From Apostichopus japonicus (Eukaryota > Echinodermata > Holothuroidea > Aspidochirotida > Stichopodidae): a DNA stretch of 64,000 nt. A program made the position numbers and the translations under genes. The stretch lies in assembly GCF_037975245.1 (NCBI RefSeq), contig NC_092568.1, positions 29,764,001-29,828,000 of the forward strand. Reading direction: 5' to 3'. Below, one piece after another: positions 57,026-64,000 of the stretch. A model generated the notes under the pieces. That model was not told where the DNA came from, did no database searches, and saw only the letters and a program-made list of their open reading frames with translations. Each line of letters begins with the position of its first letter. Within the stretch, counting starts at the first letter, position 1.

Positions 57026-58381
57026 CCAATCACAGCTGTGGATTTTGTATTATTTTCTACTACTTGCCAGAAATTTTTACCGAACCCAACCAGCTTTATT
57101 CAAGCTAAGGTTGTATTCAATAAACTTGAGACCAGTCATTTAAGGCTATAGACAGGAAATATTTTTACGCATAAACAAAACAAAGTCATGTGATCCCTCC
57201 CTCCTAAATAGTAGCATTCATTTCCTGTACTTAATGCAGCAACCATTGATCCGCTTAGATACAAACAAACAGAAATCTATAAAAAAGCAAAGTGCAAAAA
57301 TAAGGTGTAAAATGCATTCAAATTTATTTCACATTTATAATTAAAAAAAATCATAATAATAATAGTGACAAAGTTGAAAAAAAAGAATGGTCACAAAATG
57401 TTGATAAAAGATCTAAAAATATCAACTTCCGCAATACAACAGAAAAGTGTACCTGCCTCCTGGACTTTCTTTAACGAGCATTAACACGCTTCCAGGATTG
57501 TTCTTGATTGTTTGAAGTTTGTTTTCATTCTATGTTGCCCTACCATATATGACAATCCATGGTTACTGACAACCTCCAACCATCACTGCTCAGGTCCCAT
57601 CTTTTTAAGATAGTGACCTGATTAAAATATGATCAAATGTCACATGTAAAGGCTTAATGAATTCAACTCTACCCGAAAACTTTTAAGGCGTTTAATTAAT
57701 CGTGAACCACCAAACATTTGGCGGGATATCTGTCACATTCTCTCGAGGACTATGTGTTCTTGGTGACCAGAATGGACAATGAAAAATGCTAACTGAATTT
57801 TGATAGAATAAATCCTAAACAAGTGAACCCCAGTATTACAAATATATACATAAAAGGCTCTGATGTCAGGAATTAAGTGCTACTGTGATTTCTTCCAACC
57901 AAAACAGATTAAACCACTGAGCACCAGAAAGATTAAAACTATTTAATGATTTTTTTTTACTATTCACCACTCTTCTATAAGTAATGCAGTACAGAAGCAT
58001 ACACAAAGAAAGGCTACTTTAAGGAGTGATTCTAACTGCTACCATTAGCTAGTAACTTGTTATTAGGGTTATAGTATTGTTGACTTTTAAAGGTTACATT
58101 GATCTGGGCAGAAGTTTAAAAATAAAATATTACATCCAAAATTTAAAGAGAATTCAATTAGACTTCTGTGAATTGTTTGACAGTCATGACATTTTAAAGT
58201 TTAAAGCCCCTTTTGTTTTTTAATTATACTCACAGTACTTTCAATATGAGGGAGTAAAATTTCTGAAGAATATATGGAAAAACTATCTTCTTTTCAACTC
58301 CCATATTCAAGAAACCATGTTTCTATCTTTGGTTTGATTTCATAACTTAAGAAAGATTATGAACTATTTAACTCAACCTTA
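57026..58381. other. Intergenic or NXF1 3' UTR
   Basis: AT-rich with no recognisable gene. TTTATT at 57323-57328 is an AATAAA on the minus strand and could end an NXF1 transcript, but it is 3 kb from the stop codon. Confidence 0.3.
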
Positions 58382-58389
58382 ACATCAGC

Positions 58390-58756
58390 CAAGGGCGTAG
58401 GAACCGGGGGGGCTGGGGGGGTGCTAGCCCCCCCAGTGAAAAATGTGGAGGGGCGGAAGTATCATTCCGCCCCCCCCCGCTCCGCAAGTCAGAAAACCCC
58501 TTTTTCATTTCCAAATGAGAAAAAAATCTCATTTGGAGCACCAAATTGCATCTAAGGCCAGGTGAAAATACAAAATTAAGTTTACAAAATGGAGTGGGTG
58601 TTGAAGTGTGCTATATTGCACCAAATTGCATCTGAGGCCACCTGGAAATGCAAAAAATTTCAAAGGGGAGGGGGATACCCCCTCCCCTTAGACCCCTCCC
58701 CAGGCCGGCCATCAGTCTTCAGCCCCCCCACTCAAAAGTACCTTCCTACGCCACTG
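58390..58756. mobile_element. hAT-type MITE, family A copy 2 (intact ends)
   Basis: The left end is CAAGGGCGTAGGAACC and the right end is its near inverse, CTTCCTACGCCACTG. The exact 8-bp duplication acatcagc flanks it (58382-58389 and 58757-58764). It is largely identical to 6642-6981 but keeps the full right terminal repeat, and has an extra G/C-rich snap-back near the start (GGGGGGGCTGGGGGGG / GCCCCCCC). Confidence 0.88.
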
Positions 58757-59140
58757 ACATCAGCCAAACAAGTTTCAAAACGTAATGAATTTACCATATT
58801 GTTTTCTTTCCTTGCCTTGGTCATTTCCCTCGACACATGTGGGGAGTGGCTACATTCACACAAACTCAATCATACTAGCAACAACTAAACATGAATATCA
58901 AAGATAGGATATCCACATGTTAATTATCCTTATGAAAGTAAGTAGCAATATTGAAAAGTACATGAGAACCACTCCAGACATAAGGGATCCAAGTAATCAC
59001 ATTTTTTTATGGTCTTGCTAAACTGTGTGAATGATGAAAATTTCAGGCTCTCTTTACTAGCAAATAATTTCAATACTAGACGAAAGCAGATACGTTCGAC
59101 TTGAACGTACACTTCACTTAAATTTACAAACTGTTTTTAA

Positions 59141-59225
59141 ACTAGCTCAATTTTTATAAAGGATAAAACTTGTAGTTCAAGAATTTTGTGGGTTCTGTGT
59201 TAAAACAGGGACACCAATAATGCCA
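59141..59225. repeat. Dispersed repeat, paired with 61720-61830
   Basis: It shares ACTAGCTCAATTTTTAT, TTCAAGAAT, GGTTCTGT and ACAGGGACACCAATAATG with 61720-61830, in the same order and orientation. The second copy has about 25 extra bases. Origin unknown. Confidence 0.65.
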
Positions 59226-60314
59226 CACAAACACACCACAAAAAGAAGAAGTTGAATCACTCACTTAGGGAATAACCCCTTAATAAATTGATATTGTACT
59301 GATGCTTAATTTTATGGACACAAAAGTGATAATTAAACAATTTGCTTATAACTTTTAATCCACTTGACTGAAAGCACAGTACAAATGTATACACTAAAGA
59401 ATGCCCAGCCCATTGCTATCATTTGCTAACCTTTGTTTGTGTGTGTGTGTACGGGTGTGCATGTATGTGTGAGTGAAATATAAAAGACATTGTCTAGGTT
59501 ACCACCCACCTGCACTTCTATTGCAATAAAGTCACTATTTTATAACACCGTCCATTGTATCAAAGCAAACGAGGTACATGAGACGCCTATTAATTGTTCA
59601 TATAAGGCGAGTAGGCTCTACATATTGCCTCAAAGCTCGACTTTCCAATATATGTGCTTTAGATGTGTAACATTACAACGGTACTACAGAGTGTCAGATT
59701 CTCAATCTGTAATGTCAGTTTTAGACTTTAAAATTCTTTTAGCTGGTGCAGTATTTTGAAAACCTCTTCATCAATGTGCACCCATCGTAGCAATTGATAC
59801 CGGTGCTACTAGCAGCTATGAGCTTTAGTGTGTTGTTTACTGTCTAATCCAACACAATGAATGTTTACAATCACTAAAGCCATGTAACCCACAGTAAAAA
59901 CTTAATGTCTGATTGGTACAGACTATAATGCCTGGGACCTCTGGCATGAGTAATGTCACACGAAACAGAGAGAAGAACTATTGTAACCGTTTCATACATG
60001 TTTGTTTCACAGTGGCAAATACTAACAGCAATGCTCCGACTGTATGTAGACACATCCAACACTGACCGATACGCCCGGGATTTGATAATATTTTAACATC
60101 GTATAAACTGATTTGATGAGACCAGGTTGTACTGCCATACTGGAGGTACCTCTAACCGTTTGTTGACTGCCCGGGTCATCTATGTATTGGGCTGGCTGTA
60201 GAGTTCAAGGCATCAATCATTACATGTGAATCCATCCTTCACGATCACCGAGTATAGACATGACTGTTTGCTCTTCCCTTTGGGCTTTCTTATAAAACAA
60301 GATGCAGGGTGTCG

Positions 60315-63281
60315 TTACGACTGCTGTACAAATGCTTCTGGTGGTATCTTGCCCTCATTCTAACAATATAAAAGACAGAAATGGATTTAGCAGATGAGAA
60401 CGTCACACATTGGATTTGTTAATAAAAAAATGGTGATTGGCAATTGTGATGAATCCCTGGCAACTTTAATATAATTATACTGGAGGCCAAACCTGAGCTC
60501 TCATTATCCTACTGAGAACAGGGGGGGGGGGGGAGGGGGGAGAATTAAACAAAATAAAATCGAAAATGAAGTTCAAATTGAAGCTGAAGTTCAAGCTTTC
60601 CTTGAATATAAGAAATCTGTAAAGTATCAGAACCCAAATATGCTAAAAAGTATAAATTATGGTCACTCATGCTCACAGTTGACTGCCTCCCTCCAAAAAA
60701 ATACTTTTCCATAATAAGAAATATTTTAATGGTCTGAGTTTGACACCTTCTGATGGCTGAATATCATTTGTAAATCCAAATCTTCCAGGGTAGTTTTGCG
60801 AATTTTTTGAAATTTTATCATGTTAAAATTTGAAGCCAAATACTGTTGATAATCCATTCCCGGTTTCTGAAATTTTAGTGAAAAGAAAAATTTAAAAAAA
60901 TTGACAGTTTATGTACTACATACCTTGAGGTTAATAAATACAGCTCCTGCTGTTGGGTAATCCCAGCCGTTTTCCTCCAAGCACCTGAAAAAAGACAAAT
61001 TTAATATTTGTTCATTGCTAAGACTTGTGACAGCTCTGGAAAATATGTGCTTTATACTGTACATCCACTCAATTTTTGCATAAAATGGTCTCAAAGAAAT
61101 TGCTACTCTGTTTATTCCTTTGCCAAACAGAATGGAAACTAAACAAGAAAAATGATAGTAACTAATTCCTTCTTTATTCTTTACTACTTCTTCTTTTATT
61201 TTGCAATAGCGAATAACTGATGGGCATAGCTTTGAACTTAAAATCATATCTTCTGTGATCTACTGTAGGCAAATCGGGCTGAATCGTAAAGAGCCGGTCA
61301 CCTTTCAGAGAATGAAGAATTCATTCCAGAATCCTTGATAAATTGTTGAACCATCTGCTGCTTGACGGTGGTATCAGGTACTGCCGGGGCAACTGGCGAA
61401 ACCACCGGAGACGGGCCGGGGGCAGCAGCACTGACTGGGCTATGGGTGGGAGTAGGAGCTGGATTATTGAATGCCTGCATGACCAAACAAAACAAAAAAA
61501 GAGAGAAAATATTAAAGGTCAATGATATATTATTTGGAGGAGACATCACCTGATTAGAGATACCAAATGACACACTGTTACAATGAATGATTTTACTCTG
61601 TTTCACATCATGTCGACAAAACAAGCCATGAAGACTTACCTTACAATAGGAAGGAAGAGCAAATGCATTTGACTTAGACGCACACACTTCTCTTAAGAGG
61701 AATAACTAACTATTATAATACTAGCTCAATTTTTATTATAAGTGATCACCCAAACATTTAAAGTTATTTAAATTCAAGAATCAACATTTTTCATGGTTCT
61801 GTATATAAACAGGGACACCAATAATGTCAATAAATCATAAAATTGGATTACAAAAAATTGCCATCAATAACTTCCCTACTCCAGCCCCCCCCACCCCCCT
61901 CTCCCATGGTTGTGTCCTGTAATCCTCATATACTTACCTTCCTTTGTTGTTCTGAAGGTTGCCTGTAAGTAAGGTGGTCATTTAGTACAACCAAACCTGT
62001 CTGTCCTGCACATACAATAAATGCTCTATTGCCATCAATAACTTCTCTACTCCACCTCCCCCCCCCCCCTCATGATTATTCTTGTAATCCACACATACAT
62101 ACCTTCTTTTGTTGTTCTGAAGGTTGCCTGTAAGTAAGGTGGTCATTTAGTACAACCAAACCTGTCTGGCCTGCACATACAATAAATGCTCTACTGAAAG
62201 CAATAACAGTCTTGCTCCTCTCTTCTGTAATACAAAGACAAATATAAAACAATACTTGACTTTAAAGTGCTGTTAAATTATTGACAAGAACAGGATTAAA
62301 CTTAGTGAATGATCTTTACAAGAAGGAATACTGTAAAAATTTAAATGTTAAAGGAGAATGGCATTTTACGACTCACTTTCTTGTAGGACACCGCCAACTG
62401 TAAAATGCACCAGGGGCGGCTGTAAAATAAACCAGAAGGAAAAGATCAGCATCAAAGATGACATCACTGTCATTAATTTGGCTTAAAAGATATTAGATAT
62501 TCATTTTATGGTAATATTGATGAGAATTAAATCAATTTGTTCCATAGCTCATGTCATGTCTTCTCACCTACACTGATTCCACATTTTTTAAAAACTTGTG
62601 AATGTTCAGATTTTTTGCTAAATATGTCAGTTTGGTCTGCCATCATATTTAAAGCAAATTGCACAATAAAGAAACAAAACAAAGGACAGAAGCGAAGCAT
62701 GGTACATTTCAATATTTGCTTTTACTTTTGGAGGAATAAGAAATTAAGAAAATCAAATTCTACTCAGAGCGACTGGGCTACCTTTGTAAGCAAACAGACC
62801 ATGAACCATGAAAACTGAGCAATAAAGTAGTACATGTGTACAAAAACATTCTTGGAGTAATGTTGCTGATGCCTTATAGTATAGAAGACACTAACAGTCT
62901 ATTCTTCGACAGAGTTATAAGAATTAATCTAAGCAGTCAAGTAACCGTGCAATAAGGTTCAAAGGGGAGTATATTTAGGCTGACATCATATTACAGGAGC
63001 TTTCTGACCATTAATCATATTTGAAAGCAGAATATAACATGAAAGGAGCTAAAGTCGACCAGCGATCAAAACTACCTGTATTTGCAACTTATCATTAAAT
63101 TTCCCAGGTAATTCTGCCTATATTTACTTTTTAACATTACTGACAATTTTATTTACCTGGACTAAAGACACATCCACGACAAAAGAATTGAGGTCGTGCT
63201 GCGTCTGAGGCAGTTCACTCAAACATGCGGCCACTGCGAGTCGACCCTGCTTGATCAGCTTGAGACTCTTGTCTTTCTTGT
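60315..63281 (-). CDS. NXF1: NXF1 (TAP) mRNA export receptor, 3' part, six exons; 5' part beyond window
   Basis: NXF1 carries mRNPs through nuclear pores by binding FG-nucleoporins. Exons on the minus strand: 63281-63157, 62419-62377, 62224-62103, 61474-61302, 60984-60924 and 60359-60315; all AG/GT, in phase, ending at a TAA (60315-60317). The first three encode the end of the NTF2-like domain that pairs with NXT1: [34 protein letters not shown], then [20 protein letters not shown]. Next is a Pro/Ala linker ([12 protein letters not shown]). The TAP-C/UBA-like domain follows: [32 protein letters not shown] and [14 protein letters not shown]. The NWDY-type core and LK.KG.IP ending match animal NXF1 closely. 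Reading on past 60924 would give a stop after VCST, so the last 45-nt exon is needed. The RNA-binding and LRR domains lie to the right of the window. Confidence 0.95.
61857..62192. repeat. 171-bp tandem duplication covering most of an NXF1 exon
   Basis: Copy 1 (61857-62027) and copy 2 (62028-62192) both start attgccatcaataacttc, or its counterpart, and run through a C-rich tract, a splice donor and about 90 nt of exon, ending ATGCTCT. Copy 2 is the working exon (62103-62224), which continues to its acceptor. Copy 1, downstream in the transcript, has the donor (gtaagtat) but no upstream part and no good acceptor, and it would break the frame. Confidence 0.9.
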
Positions 63282-64000
63282 CTAAAAAAACCAATAAAAA
63301 TAGGATTTACTCATAATTGAGGGAGTGAAGTTAAAGTAATGGTACATGGTTCTAGTGTGTCTTTGAGCAGAATGGTCATTTTGACAGGTCACAGCCCCCC
63401 CCCCCCCAAAAATGGTTTAAAAAAAAAATATATTAAAACAACTTTCTTGTGCTTCTTTAACTATTCCTGTTTTTAAGATATTATTCACTTTTAAAATATG
63501 CTTTAGTAACTGGAATGCTCCTTTTAGGCTAAATTGATGGCGATGTGGGCTCCTCAGTGGCGGCCTAAAACATCTATCCATTGTTTTATAAACTATAAAA
63601 ACTCAACTGAAACATGCTCTTCTTATAAATCAACACCTCTCTGGTACATCATCATTGGAGGAAAGGTGCCGTTTGAATTTTGTTGCATTTGTTGTTGTTT
63701 GTTGCACACGCATATATGTTTAATACCTCAGAAGTGCGCAATCATTGTACAAGTATTGACACTAAACTAGTGTTTGAGAAGGGTGACACTACCAGATAAT
63801 GTTCTTTACTACTTTTTTTGTACCTCATTTACACGCTAGGGATCTTTCTCCCCCCCCCACCCCCAAGCTATTGGAAAATAGTCAATGAATAAAATCACAA
63901 AATGGTGAAAAGGTTTAACAACTGATACAAGACACAGTAATAACAAGAAGTCATAGTTAAACCGGTGACTAAAAGTAAAACCAAGAGAATAGCCAGAACC
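63282..64000. other. NXF1 intron (continues off the right edge)
   Basis: No further NXF1 exon is visible. It contains C-runs at 63397-63407 and 63851-63863 and an A-run near 63418-63429. The open frame at 63534-63770 on the plus strand shows no known domain. Confidence 0.5.

Noticed and set aside
60909-60983. NXF1 ending at VCST by reading through the donor at 60923
   Set aside because: A 45-nt exon at 60315-60359 gives [14 protein letters not shown], which matches the conserved NXF1 C-terminus and is therefore preferred.

Overview
The window is nuclear DNA of an animal. It is AT-rich, its genes are interrupted by many introns, it carries a eukaryotic tRNA, and it is full of small DNA transposons and microsatellites. 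The gene set is one glycogen phosphorylase, a single Jagged-type Notch ligand with 16 EGF repeats and a VWC module, an intron-containing H3.3, and a metazoan NXF1. Together with secreted C-type lectin and marine-type repeats, this suggests an invertebrate deuterostome. An echinoderm is the best guess and a sea cucumber is plausible, but no single feature in the sequence proves the species.

Layout, left to right. (1) 0-3 kb: the first coding exon of a glycogen phosphorylase on the minus strand (2696-2941). Its first intron runs off the left edge and holds a 1.6-kb hAT-type element. (2) 3-9.8 kb: intergenic DNA with a tRNA-Leu(UAG), a hAT MITE, a LINE 3' fragment, and a 17-bp tandem array that probably lies in the Jagged 3' UTR. 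(3) 9.8-37.4 kb: a complete 25-exon Jagged/Serrate gene on the minus strand. I rebuilt it exon by exon. The reading frame closes exactly at 3753 nt (1250 residues). Its introns carry a hAT element with perfect target-site duplication, a decayed element with a GIY-YIG-type endonuclease, and several private tandem repeats. (4) 37.4-43 kb: intergenic, with a long inverted repeat. (5) 43.1-43.7 kb: a one-exon secreted C-type lectin-like protein flanked by (TA)n tracts. (6) 43.7-51 kb: repeat-rich intergenic DNA with an array of about 95 CTCA copies and nested hAT-like elements. (7) 51-55.1 kb: histone H3.3, plus strand, three coding exons, with a perfect CRE palindrome upstream and a TTAA-flanked MITE in the 3' UTR. 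(8) 55.1-64 kb: the 3' half of NXF1 on the minus strand (NTF2-like end, linker, TAP-C domain), which continues past the right edge. One NXF1 exon is partly duplicated in tandem.

The genes do not form a functional cluster. They are unrelated housekeeping, signalling and immune-type genes. Jagged and the lectin are divergent; H3.3 and NXF1 are convergent. I found no previously undescribed system. The most notable observations are the partial exon duplication in NXF1, the series of hAT-type insertions with readable 8-bp target duplications, the TTAA MITE inside the H3.3 transcript, two perfect palindromes, and the intact Jagged gene with a poly-alanine cytoplasmic tail.
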